NCBI GenBank assembly: GCA_963070105.1
Contig: OY718804.1
Span: 8,601,817 to 8,665,816, forward strand
Source: Litomosoides sigmodontis
Lineage: Eukaryota > Nematoda > Chromadorea > Rhabditida > Onchocercidae
Length of the DNA: 64,000 bases
Direction of reading: 5' to 3'
Below the pieces are notes generated by a model that did no database searches, was not told where the DNA came from, and worked only from the letters and a program-made list of their open reading frames with translations. Numbering within the stretch: the first letter of the stretch is position 1; each line of letters begins with the position of its first letter. The translations under genes were made by a program, and so were the position numbers. Shown piece after piece: positions 13,269 to 24,353 of this stretch.

Positions 13269-15179
13269 TCATCCTGGAAGGGCATCTTCCAACATTTTCC
13301 TAATAACTGTATCATTAGCGATATCCAACGGACAGTTCCCTTCAAAGTCAGCCACTGCTGGATCAGCACCCTTCTTGAGCAAAAAATCCACAACAGATCG
13401 ATGGGAACATGAAGCGGCTACAACAGTTGGCTTAATAATACTGGAAGATTTTAACTATTAAGTGGTTATAGTAAACGGTTTCCGGTAACTCACGAAAACA
13501 TGATGGTCCAGACCATTAGATATCTCTAATAAATTATTAAAGAACAGTTGTTTGTTTTGCAAAAACAAAGTGAGCATGTTAAATTGTTGTTAAAAGAAAC
13601 TTCGCAAAATTTGTCCTACTTTCCTTTTCGAATCATACCGAAATCCCAGTTCTCCTCATAAGGCTTGATTAATTGGGTGTATGCTACCTTTTTTACTAAT
13701 AAAGTAATAACCATAATGCAGAGGCGTTTGTCCACCATAATCTTGAATATTAACATCAGCTCCAGCATCAACCAAAAATTTAACAAGTTCTAATTTTCCA
13801 CGGTCAGAAGCCCAGTGGAGTGCAGTTAACTGAAACAGTTATTCAAATTAAACTACTTTTTCATCTTACTGCCTAAATGTAATAGGAACAAAATGTGGGC
13901 CAATGGCACAAAAAATTAACTACATGTGGAGTCCATTCAATGTGATTAATTTAGCATAATGAAAACATTCTTTTTGTCCATTATCTGACAATTGTAGTGT
14001 CCGTCATGTAATAGAAAGAGTAAAGAATATGAAAGGAGAGGGAAATAAATTGCTTTTGACAAATGAAGTCACAGACTTATTTGAAATCAAATATAATCGA
14101 CAGTATTATCAAAATGGGTGAATATAGTTACTTGATTCTCATTTTTTTCCTCCAGAAGCTCTGGGTTGTCAACTAGAAGATTTCTTAATTTCTCGATATT
14201 GTGTTCATCTAAGGCAGAAAACCATTCAATTTGCTGCAAGCTCATGTCAGGTGATTCTGCCTGAAAAATAGCAACTTTTTTAACATTTTTGTTAAAAATT
14301 TTGTAAGGCAATCAAATCACGACTCGTTCAAAATCTATTTATCAAAACTGATAAGTAGTGTGTAAGCACCTTACTTCGGTAAATTTAGCACCAGCTAATG
14401 TACTCGGTCTGACACCATAACGAATACGATAGATTTGGTTTGCATCCCAACCAAGATTGAGTTCAGTAAGCCTCGCAACATACTGTCTCATAGCCTCCGC
14501 TGTTGACATGTTGCTCAGTGCTAACCAAGCATCGAATTTCTCACGACTAACAATATCACATCTTCCGGGTCTCCTACCGGGATCAAAAATATGTAATGAA
14601 ATTATACACTGTCATTGGAATAAAAAAAAAAACCATCACAAATACACCCATCATAAATTTTCCTCAAATCTTGTGAAATATCGATGACTGTCAAAATTTT
14701 AAAGATCAATTTATAATATCAGAATTAAGCGATTGATAGATAAACGAATATAGACTGAGGGCTAAAAATTTGGAAAGCTTTAAAACTTCACATGAGAAAC
14801 AATATCTGAATTTTTCCCTGTAAAAATATTCCACTGAATGAATACATTAATACTATACTGCATGTATGAATACGATCAGAAGATCAAAGCATATAAATGC
14901 TATGCAGAAAAGAAACTAACCAGCCTTTCCGCATGTAATAAGCTTATATCGAGCATAAAAATATAACTGGTCCTCTTGTGAAATTAGACCTTTACTAAAT
15001 GCAACAGGCAAGTAAGTGGAAGCGGAAGCGAATTCTGCAGCAAGTTTTTCACTTATTTCTTCATCCGGCTGCTCTATATCTTCACTAGTAGAACTACCGG
15101 ATGTCCACTTCAACAGCTGATAAACAAACATCCTGAAAATACCTATCATAATAACCACTCCGAAGGAAACACTGGCCAT
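13269..15179 (-). CDS. Acyl-CoA-binding protein with ankyrin repeats (ACBD6 type)
   Basis: Five exons: 14921-15179, about 14375-14573, 14132-14260, 13712-13829 and 13269-13417. An acyl-CoA-binding domain comes first (YFYARYKLITCGKA then RPGRCDIVSREKFDAWLAL and NMSTAEAMRQYVARL, matching the RPG...K.DAW core). A linker follows, then two to three ankyrin repeats (LTALHWASDRGKLELVKFL, DAGADVNIQDYGGQTPLHY, SVVDFLLKKGADP). This is the ACBD6 arrangement; the family binds long-chain acyl-CoAs and partners N-myristoyltransferase in vertebrates. Two oddities: the joint between exons 1 and 2 does not keep frame with any canonical GT-AG pair (one base short), and a TTTTCAG directly precedes the second Met at 15131. 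That makes 15131 an attractive start which drops the hydrophobic first 16 residues. BolA lies 0.66 kb upstream on the same strand. Confidence 0.85.
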
Positions 15180-15834
15180 ATCAACAAGAGTAACGCCAGC
15201 ACATTACTTCGCAAAAATATCTATACGCTTTAATCTTGCTTTTAAGCAATTTTCTCTTTTAAGCAACCCATCTATCAACATATAACTTTATCGGTGCACC
15301 AGTTCACGCATTATCTCTATGTTTAGACAACAGCTCTCGGATAAAGCTTGATATGTGATAACGAAAAAAGTTTAAAAATTGGATATATGAGAAGTAGTCA
15401 AGTAATTTAACGCACAAAAAGGTGTAGATATTCTTTATGCAAGCCATGAAAAATTGTCACACTGCATCATAATTTATGACAATTAACGACATTTAAACAA
15501 CAATACCGTTCGAATCAAACCAGTGACAATGATACCTGCTCAGCAACATAAGCATAACATTTACAGAAAGTTTATTACATTTCATTTATCAGTAATCTTA
15601 GATCGCACGTGGTCTTTTTCCTAAATACTGAATTCTCCTATCGTGCATGAACTCAATAAGCTTCACCGAGTAACGTTAGAGAACTCAGAAAAGGCTTTCA
15701 GTTGAAGAAGGCCACTGACGCGAATTTGATCACTTTCACGTCTCAGTACACCCTGAAATAAGATAGCAAAATTGCTTTCACAAATTGCTCACAAAAAGCC
15801 GTCAATTATGTTACAATTTTAAATTATATCGGAC

Positions 15835-16691
15835 CTACGTCTTTGTTTTTTCGCTTTCATCTATTGCATTCCACTTTTCAGGTGTATAAGTTTTGATTTC
15901 TAACGCATGTATTGCTTGCATTTCTTCTTTCAAAACATCATAAACTAATCTGTAATTAATATAAAATCTATATTACAGCAAATATTAAACTAAGTTTAAT
16001 ATGAATTCCCGACTCATTTAAATAAATGGCAAATTGATAAAGAAATATCGTGCTCATTTATATAATATCACTACGTGAGCACCCATCAAAATTTTAACGC
16101 TTCACGAATCACATTCCCCGCAGCAATTCAGAAAACAATCAACCGTGAGACAATTTTACTTCCGATCATTTCATTTTCTACCCAACGATATTGAATGTTC
16201 ATTACTTACCGATGCGATGCTAAAGTCGTTTTGTTATCAAAGCTGTCAGAAACAATAACCAGACGAAACTTCAACCCACATCCATCACTGAAATCTTCAA
16301 CACTCTGAAAAGAACTTGTAAACTACCTTCTTGAATACTCCCATTTCTCATTTAACTTATAAACGGGAAAAAATGAATTGTCCCGACAAATTTTCAATTA
16401 GCATTTTGTTAGTAAATCCTAAGCTATTTTCAACACCATTTAAATATCAATGTGAGAAGGATTAGCCTACTCAAGAACATTGCTTACATTACAGCTTACT
16501 TCGCAGTCATTCATCATCCCATCATAACTGGTAGACCTCACTTTCTATTTCAACATTTACTTTTGCAAGCAACAGAACATCTGAAATCCAAATTCGACCC
16601 TCTATGACTAATTTACACGAATTAGGTAAAAACCCACCAAATGAGTTGGCTTCAATGCCATTTCCAATTTCTTTTGCAGCGTTACATTCAT
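15835..16691 (-). CDS. BolA-like protein (BOLA2 type)
   Basis: 87-residue BolA domain protein in three exons: 16638-16691, 16210-16304 and 15835-15949. BOLA2-type proteins pair with monothiol glutaredoxin (GLRX3) and help deliver [2Fe-2S] clusters in the cytosol. The chain shows the whole fold: an N-terminal helix (MNVTLQKKLEMALKP), HLSVEDFSDGCGLKFRLVIV with the loop cysteine seen in BOLA2, the conserved helix-turn LASHRLVYDVLKEEM, then IHALEIKTYTPEKW. The invariant C-terminal His of the IHA(L/F)E motif is present as a candidate cluster ligand. There is no obvious mitochondrial presequence. Seven in-frame codons precede the ATG after a TTATAG acceptor, so a slightly longer N-terminus with another exon is possible. 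Its short size fits BOLA2 rather than BOLA3. Confidence 0.9.
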
Positions 16692-18892
16692 GTTATCAGT
16701 GGCTTCCAACAACTATAAAATGGATCGATTAAAAATACAAGGATGAGTTTAAAACTGATGTCAGCTGCGCTATACTTCCCTTACAAATTATTTTTGCCAT
16801 TTGCACCAGCTTTCATGCAAACAATATTTGCATATATTAAAGAAATACATCAGTTACGATTAACCAGATACATTTCTCACAACTTTTGTATGCTTCATAT
16901 TGGTCAGTAAGTATCCGCCACTCATACTGAGCGCAACCTGTTTGTGATTAATCACACGGGCACCTTTCTAGCGCGTAATAAATTATTCAATTCTCGAAAG
17001 AGTAACAATCAACCGCTTTATCTATTCAGTGGTAGATATGCAACTATTTTGATTTCGGAATTCGTTAATGAACGATTAAACGAATATGACAAAGACAGAA
17101 ATGGGAGAAGTTAATAGCCTGTGCAGGGTGTTGATAATTGGTTGTTGTATGACGATGAAGGAATTCGTCCTTAGTGTTGACAGATATTGTCTGAGGTGCA
17201 GGAAACAGCTTCCTGTGAGTCTAACTGATTTGTTGAGCACTTCCGGAGCATTCAGGAAACTGTGATGGTATCAGGTCCACCGAACTGATCCGAAAGTAAT
17301 GCTAACTATATCCGTCAATTTCTAATCCAATTTAAGTTCAAAATTTTTTCCTCGCTAAGTTTTAAGCAAAGAAACAAACAATGAGTTCCTCGCAAGAAAA
17401 AAAGGAGAGATCCGTTTAACAATACGAACAAAAAAATTTTGTCGTGTCAGCGACAGCTTTTGTTACTTAGGGATGGAACGAAGTTTTTCCTTTCAAAAAT
17501 GGTAAAATTTGCTTTCGTCGAATACGAACACACGCGAGACACAATCATACATCACTTCCTCTTGCAGTACCATCAAGTAGACGATGGAGGAAGGCTGGTG
17601 ATTATCATCACTCTTCTGTCATAAGGAAAAGGATAATAGCAAACAAGCTAATCAGCTAAAAACATCACCGCGAATACCACCAATAATTGAAAGGGTACTA
17701 TAAATTAGCCTTAGTTTAATCTATCGTTATAGAGAGATTGTCAAATCCGAAGACATATCGCAACTTGATGTTTGAAAAACTTAATTTTTTTTTAATATGC
17801 TTATATTAACAAACATAGTTTAAGAAAATGAATAAACATGTAGGAAAAAAATCTCGTCAGGTTTGGAAAATGATTTGTCATATCTCTATATGAAATGAAG
17901 ATTGAAGAAGTGGTTGGGTGATATGTCATCAACGGTGCGTGTAACTCACAGATATGCTTAAACCGATGATTCTAGCACTTACTAATGTGTTAATAAAAGT
18001 CAGTCACTAATTCCTCTAAAATTATGAGTTAAAATTCAAACTTTATTCGTTGAAAATGCGTGATGACTTATAGCTAAAAGTGTGCCTACGAGCCATGAAA
18101 CTGTAACAATATCTGTACCATATCCGCAGCAGAGTGGTTTAATAGCCAAAGATGGAAATCAAAATTACTATTAAGAAAGAGTTGCGAGGAGAAAAACTAA
18201 GCGAACAAAGGCAAGGTGGAAAAAGAACCTCTTTTCGCAAACTGAAACCCTGAAAATTTGAGGAAGGAAACAATTAAAATTTCTCAAACGAAATTGCTTT
18301 TGAAATTTCAAATAAGGTACAGGGTACAACACTGCTAAAAGACAATAATCCCTTTGAGCCAAAAATATGGAAAGAAAAATTAGGATGAAATCGAGAGAGC
18401 AATGAAAACAGGAAGTCCAAGATTCATGAGGAAAATTTCCAGCAGTAACATGAGCAGAACATTTCAGCAGATAATTGATTAAAACAATGGCAAATTGAAG
18501 TCTAAAATCGAAATCGAAAGTTAATCAAACTGAGTTTTAGCAACAAAACAAAAGGAAAAAACTAAGGGAACTTAATTTCACGATTTTCTCGTCATGTTGC
18601 CGTTATTCGTTATTTCTATCCTCCATGAAGAGTAAAAAGAAAGTCTAATTTAGATCTAAAACTTTATACTTTCCAAAACAGGAGAACAAGAAAATTTTAA
18701 TTTAACAAAAACCTCAACATCATATGTGACGAAAAACCATGAAAATAAGTTAACAGATATGGACTGTGCATAAAGAAATAAAGTACCAAGAACTAAAAAA
18801 CACAAATGCAGACAGCCAGTGCACCTGTCTTCTGTCAAGCAGCGAACATACACTTTTACAAATGTAACAGCAATCTCGGTACACTAAAAAAA
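16692..18892. other. Spacer between BolA and eIF4H-like genes
   Basis: No supported gene. Two plus-strand stretches are worth noting only: a 54-residue open frame at 17101-17265 with six cysteines and an internal GTGAGT, and a frame near 17500-17620 reading KFAFVEYEHTRD, which resembles an RRM RNP1 motif. Neither has a closed gene model. Confidence 0.4.
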
Positions 18893-20135
18893 TTATTCCT
18901 TCATTCCAAAGATTCGCGCTTGACGTTTTTTTGTTTCTTCTTCTTCAATTTTCTTCAATCTTTCCAATTCTTGTGGGTCAGTAGTGCGTGGTTTCAAGTT
19001 TAAAGGAGGCCTACCAGGTGCTGAAATGAAGTCCATTAAAACCCTTACGGAATGAAACGATATCATACTTAATAAGCACCAGGAAAAAATGTGCTACAAA
19101 TAAGTTAACCGCTAGGATGAACAACACGCTCAACATTTTGACCTCTACTGCAGTTAGCGCTACCTTTATCTGATCTGTCATAATCCACACGGCCAAAATT
19201 ATCATTCCTACTGCTAGGTCGTTCGCCAGACCGGCTAGTACCACCGCCACGTCCACTTTCACCTATAATGAAACGAATTAAATTTCAAACCACACTCAAA
19301 TATTTAAAAACAATGTACAAACAATCACAAAATTGCTACGTTAAAAGGAACCTCTGAAGGATGATCCACCACCACGTGAACTACCGCCACGTCCACCAAA
19401 ATTACCACGGCCGCCACCTTTACGTTCTCTTCCACGTGGTGCATCTGCTACATCTACGCGTAATACTCTCCCGTCGTACTCCTTTGAAATATATAGGAAA
19501 AAACAGTAAATTTAACAGGATACTATTTAAAAAACTGATTTGATAGGGAACAATTTCAATATAATACAGTTTTATCATTGAATTCGATTTGAAATAAAAT
19601 TTTACTTAAATTTAGCGAAAACAAATACATTTTCGACTTCCCTACCCCACTCACAATTACTTATGTTACACTTACCACACCATTCAAAGTAAGAGCTCTT
19701 TCCAAATCCTCTCGAGTTCGAAATTCAATGTAAGCAAAACCCTTGAAACGGTCATTTTCATAGTCACGCATCATTTTTGCCTCAATAACCTGCAGATACC
19801 TTTAAACGTGAAATAAGTCACATGCAACAAGCCACTCCACTGCTACAATTATTTCACTAATATACTTAGTCTTCATTAGTTATCAGGAAAAATGCATGAA
19901 TGAAACGTACTGTGTAATCTGAAAAAAGCGAATCCAAATCACCAGGAACCAAATCAAGCGGTAGGTTCCCAACATACGCTTTAAATGGTGCTTCATCTGG
20001 TATAGGTCTATGTTGCCGCCTGTAATAGTTCTGTTATTCCATTTTTTCCATCTCTAATAAATAAAATCATCCCAATTATAGGATCAAAATTTATATAACT
20101 GCTAAAGTAAAAATAACCGCTCACCGTCCAGTCAT
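18893..20135 (-). CDS. drr-2: eIF4H/DRR-2-like RRM protein with RGG tail
   Basis: 196-residue RNA-binding protein in six exons: 20125-20135, 19911-20019, 19676-19789, 19352-19481, 19164-19262 and 18893-19020. Animal eIF4H and C. elegans DRR-2 stimulate the eIF4A helicase during cap-dependent initiation. The single RRM spans about residues 16-92: RNP2 KAYVGNLP, the eIF4H-type GDLDSLF helix, RNP1 RFKGFAYIEF, and the final strand GRVLRVDVADAP. It is followed by a Gly/Arg/Ser-rich region (GGGRGNFGGRGGSSRGGG) and a charged C-terminus with RPPLNLKPRT and a Glu/Lys helix, like the eIF4H LQLKPRT block. The first exon codes only MTGR; a CCACAG acceptor lies 9 bases before the ATG. The drr-2 symbol rests on family resemblance, not on a search. 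Confidence 0.9.
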
Positions 20136-21435
20136 CACTTATGACTGTGGAAAGAAATTTGATAACCTGAAAATATTAAAGCAGTGAAAATAAGAACTCG
20201 TGCTATATAATCGTTGTATAATAACTTATATCATGAAGTCTACAGGACAGTTAACTTATCTGATTATTATCACACAAACCATAAAAAAAATGTAAAAACC
20301 AGCAAATTCCTGCAATTTAACCACAAAAAGGAAAATTAACAGGCACTTTTACTCCTGCTATTTCAAATATTCATCCACTTCTACGAGTCAGAAGAAAGAA
20401 AAAGTGTTGAAGTAAACAATGAGTTTAGTCTTCATTCTTTTATCCCATATTTTCTCAACATCCTAATAATCATATAGAAAATCTCTATCTAAAATCTCTT
20501 ACAATCTATTGCCATCACCACTAATGGTTACCTAATTTGTTCCTCAATATCTCGCTGCACTCTTTTCATTAAGCATCCATCAGTATTCACAATGATTTTT
20601 TTCTCCTCAGTTTAAAGTTTTACTACAGTGTTGCTATTTTGACAGTAACATTATCATCTCAACTAATATGACTTACTGTTTTAATTTCATACAGTTCCTT
20701 GCATAATCACATTCCTAAGGATGTCTAAAATAAATACATACACTTAATGACCTGTTCAACAATCGGCACATCAGCACTAAACAAACCTGAATGAAAGTTA
20801 GTACCACTGACAATAACTCCTACACTCACAAGCTACGAGAAAAACGTAAAGGATTTCACGCCTGCACAACCTTCTAACTCCGCAACCTCAAAAAAAAAAC
20901 CGCCGAGCCGTGAAATACTCCGAGATCAGATATAGCTCACGGGCGGGCCGGAACGGTGCCTGCGAATTGCACAAGTTTCGGGTGGTAGTTTTTACGTCCT
21001 CCTGTGGTGCTGTGTTGACGAGTTCTTTTTCAACTTCAACATATTCTTCAAACCTCAGAGCCTTGCTGATGAAGGAATTGAATTTGGAGTGATGCGAAGC
21101 TCCCAGAAATTACCATAGGACACAGAAGAAAGACAGTGTTTACCGCCAAAGTTATGACAAGACCAAATTAAACGGAACCAAAACGTCAAAGTGTTTCGCG
21201 TCGTTGCATGACTTATAGGTCACACTTTTATCGCGTGATCAACCGGAGCTTTACGTCTGGTTTATATTCAACTCGTATGCTTGGACTACAGAGTGCATTT
21301 TCGAGGTTGTGGCTCAGAATAGTAATGTTGTATTAAAATTTCCCGTTTCAAAAACTTTTTATTGTTGAATTTGTGATTACAATAACTGCAGTTACACATG
21401 CGCACAAGCACTTCTTCCATACTGCCGTTTCATCG
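20136..21435. other. Spacer between eIF4H-like and globin genes
   Basis: Mostly AT-rich, but about 20880-21090 is clearly richer in G and C and is open on both strands without an ATG. No conserved protein was recognised. The eIF4H-like promoter and the globin 3' UTR should lie here. Confidence 0.4.
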
Positions 21436-24353
21436 TTAGACAGTGGAATTGTGACGAGTGTAGAATGGCACCCTAAGCGGCTTGTGAACATCTGATCTCA
21501 TGCATTTGTCCGCAACTATCATTTCTATCATTTTCTTCTCGACGTGAATCAACGAATATTTTGATTCCATTTCCATGTTGGATATTTCTGCTCTTTCCGG
21601 TACAGTCACTGATGTGACATCTTTTGGCCGAAATTCTCTTTCCTCTTCCATTCTTTTCGCCAAATCCTTACTCATTTCCAACTTAGCCATTTCATCGGCG
21701 TCATATTTAGATGAAATGCTCGAGCTGAAATGTACACATATTTAAATTTCTTTTTTTTTCACAACTAGAATTTCAAAAAAAGAAGAGACAAAGGCAGCAG
21801 GAGTGCGGGAGATCGTTCAATCGACTTGATCGAATGCTTATGTTAATTTTGCAAATGAAATTTTTGGTTTTCGGAGATTTTCGAAATTTCCTCGTTTAGC
21901 ACCCTCAACTTTACTTATTTGTCCATTTCTATCGCATTCTCAGCTTCCTTCTATTCCCAAATTCACTTGCTGTTTAGCTGGACGTAAAATCACTGACCGT
22001 CTTCGCTCATTGTTGAATTGATTAACTGCATCGATCGATGCATCGGATGGAAGAATTTTACTACGATTCAGCAGGGACTGTTGTGATTCTCTACGAACTC
22101 GTCGTTGCTCATTATAGTAGCCATCACGTACGGAACTGAACATAAACGCTGTTAATGTTGACCTGAAATTAATTACTACTGCCTTACATCAATAAGCTGT
22201 TTTTTCTTGCCCACTTGTTACCACTCCTCCTTCCTCTCGTGGAATCATTCTTCTCACGGAACACATTCAACAACTCATCATATATCGCTGATGTCCCACT
22301 ATTATATCCCATAATTCCAAAATTCGAAAATTGTCACAAAAGATGGAAAACATGATGAACCAAGAGAGATGGAGAGAGGGAGAGAGGTACGAGGAGGAAA
22401 AGAGGGAGAGCTACTAATCAATCAATGATGGAAATGACAAGGGATGACAGAAACCGGCAAAATTATTGAACTTTCAGTGTCAAATGCAGTGTTTTTTCCA
22501 GACAGTTTGCATGAAAGGTATAAACTACGTAAAAAACAATGTGAAATTCACTCCTTCAATAAAATGAATATCTGTTCGTGCGGTGACCCCGTGGCGCAAC
22601 GGTAGCGCGTCTGACTCCAGATCAGAAGGTTGCGTGTTCGAATCGCGTCGGGGTCATCTACGTTTGCCGTCATTCTTTCCACATTTGCAATAAGTTTCAA
22701 GCGGCATGAGCCACTTTTTGCTTTGCTAATTCAAAATAATTCATAGTCTAATAACGGTGATGTGTATACTTCAAAATTGAAAGGTTTTCCACTCAAAATT
22801 ATGTTCCGGTCTACTAAACGACTTCTTTTCATTTCATTTTTAAATTAAAAGTGTCAAAAATAAACTTTTCTTAAGGGGAAACAAATTAATGTTCATTTTA
22901 CTTTAAGAAAGTGTAGTAAACTCTTCAAGATTCATCTGTTTGAAGTACATTCAGCATGGAATTTTATGCATTGCTTTATTCTCTCTTTCTTTTTTTTTTA
23001 AAATATTTTCAGATTAATTTGTCATGAAGAAACTAAGTGAATCCGATCAGAAAATTGAAATTTCTTTAAAAAAAAAGCAGAAAATAAAGTGCTTATTGCT
23101 CATTTAACCAATTAATGTTCCGCAAGTCTAAAGGAACAAATTAGTCAATTGATCGATCAACAGCCAATTTTAATTTATCCTCTAAATTCGAACATCTTAC
23201 CAAGCAAACAATGCTTCAGATGCAGAATGTATGGCCGCATCTAACAACACACATTCGGTTGTGATCGCATCCGCCGTAACGGCGAAGAAATCCGGTCGGA
23301 AACCATAACAACGATACTGCACGTGTCGTGCACCAAAATCTTCCGAAATTCGTTGTACTGCTGCTCGATCCGAAAGCTGATTTGCAACATTTTTCAGGTA
23401 ATCACGTAATGCGTCCGCTAGCTCACATCGTTGCTCCTAAATAATAAATGGAATATTATGATTAATTAATTAATTAATTGTAAAAGAATGCGAAATCACT
23501 TTATTCAAGCAAACTTAATTTGAATGCAAATATGATAATGCGTGTTTATGCTTCAAATGCAAGCAAATGATTCATACCTTCAGCGTCCTTTTTTTTTCAT
23601 TTACTTTGCTCATTTCACTTGGAATGGAAAAGTGTTTTGAAAAAGTTTCTGGCTCAGTCACTCACTCATACGCTCGCTCAGTCATTCAGATACTGCCTTA
23701 GCAAATTTCCGGAAATTACCTCAGGAAGTACTTTAATGTTGCGGAAAGGATCTTTGCCCTTTTACGGATCTCAAAAACCGCTTTTAAAAAATTCCCGGAA
23801 ATCATCCACCTTATTTATCCCTTAACAACCTCAGAAAGTGCTTCGGCAAATTTCCGGAAATCGTCTCTTTTCTCGATAATTCGTCGATACATCCTCTCAG
23901 CTATATCATCTCTCGCCTTGTCCATGCATCCTTTCACAATTTGTCGTTGCGATAAAGTGAGCGCCGACGTTCGCCTCCCTTGGCTACTTATGCTTGGCCT
24001 ATAAAATCAAAAAAATTTACAAAATCTTTCTAAACTACTTCTGGTAATATATTTTATAATATCATTTTTTTATATTATTATTAATATTATTAATTTATCA
24101 TTATTATTATTATTAAATTATCAATTCTTATTATTATCACCACTAATTATTGCTATTAGCATTACTATAAAGCAAACATTGTGCGTTATTTTCCAAGTAG
24201 TTGAAATAGGTGACTTTACCTTGGACTGTCTGAAAGAACAGGTTGACTAAATCTCCTCACAAACTGTCGTCGAGAGCTGAAAGCCTCATTGACGAATGGA
24301 TCAATTGCTCGTTTCGCTTCTATGCTCGATCCACTCGATCCTGTATTTCCCAT
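21436..24353 (-). CDS. Globin with predicted N-myristoylation and long C-terminal tail
   Basis: 330-residue nematode globin in five exons: 24220-24353, 23830-23998, 23201-23436, 21998-22162 and 21436-21724. It starts MGNTGSSGSS, a good N-myristoylation motif (Gly2, Ser6), so the product is likely membrane-tethered. The globin fold runs from about 57 to 195: helix A/B LTLSQRQIVKGCM, a CD-corner KRDDFRKF (candidate CD1 Phe92), then DFGARHVQYRCYGFRPDFF with the likely proximal F8 His at 139, and a G/H region with ECVLLDAA and ALFAW. The tail beyond is charged and coiled-coil-like (DEMAKLEMSKDLAKRMEEE). The last intron uses an ACG-GTCAGT donor. A second possible donor (CAA-GTGAAT at 21966) would give a shorter tail ending LEHFI. 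A TTTCAG precedes the ATG. The heme-binding role is known for the family; ligand and partners are unknown. Confidence 0.88.
22585..22656 (+). tRNA. tRNA-Trp (anticodon CCA)
   Basis: 72-nt cloverleaf. The acceptor arm GACCCCG pairs with CGGGGTC, the D-arm includes GTGGCGCAACGGTAGCGC (A box), and the anticodon stem TCTGA/TCAGA (22610-22614 with 22622-22626) frames the loop CTCCAGA with CCA at 22617-22619. The T-arm has the B-box-like GGTTCGAATC-type element (here GTGTTCGAATCGC). No intron is present. It lies inside globin intron 3, on the opposite strand, so RNA polymerase III would transcribe against the host gene. Confidence 0.96.
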
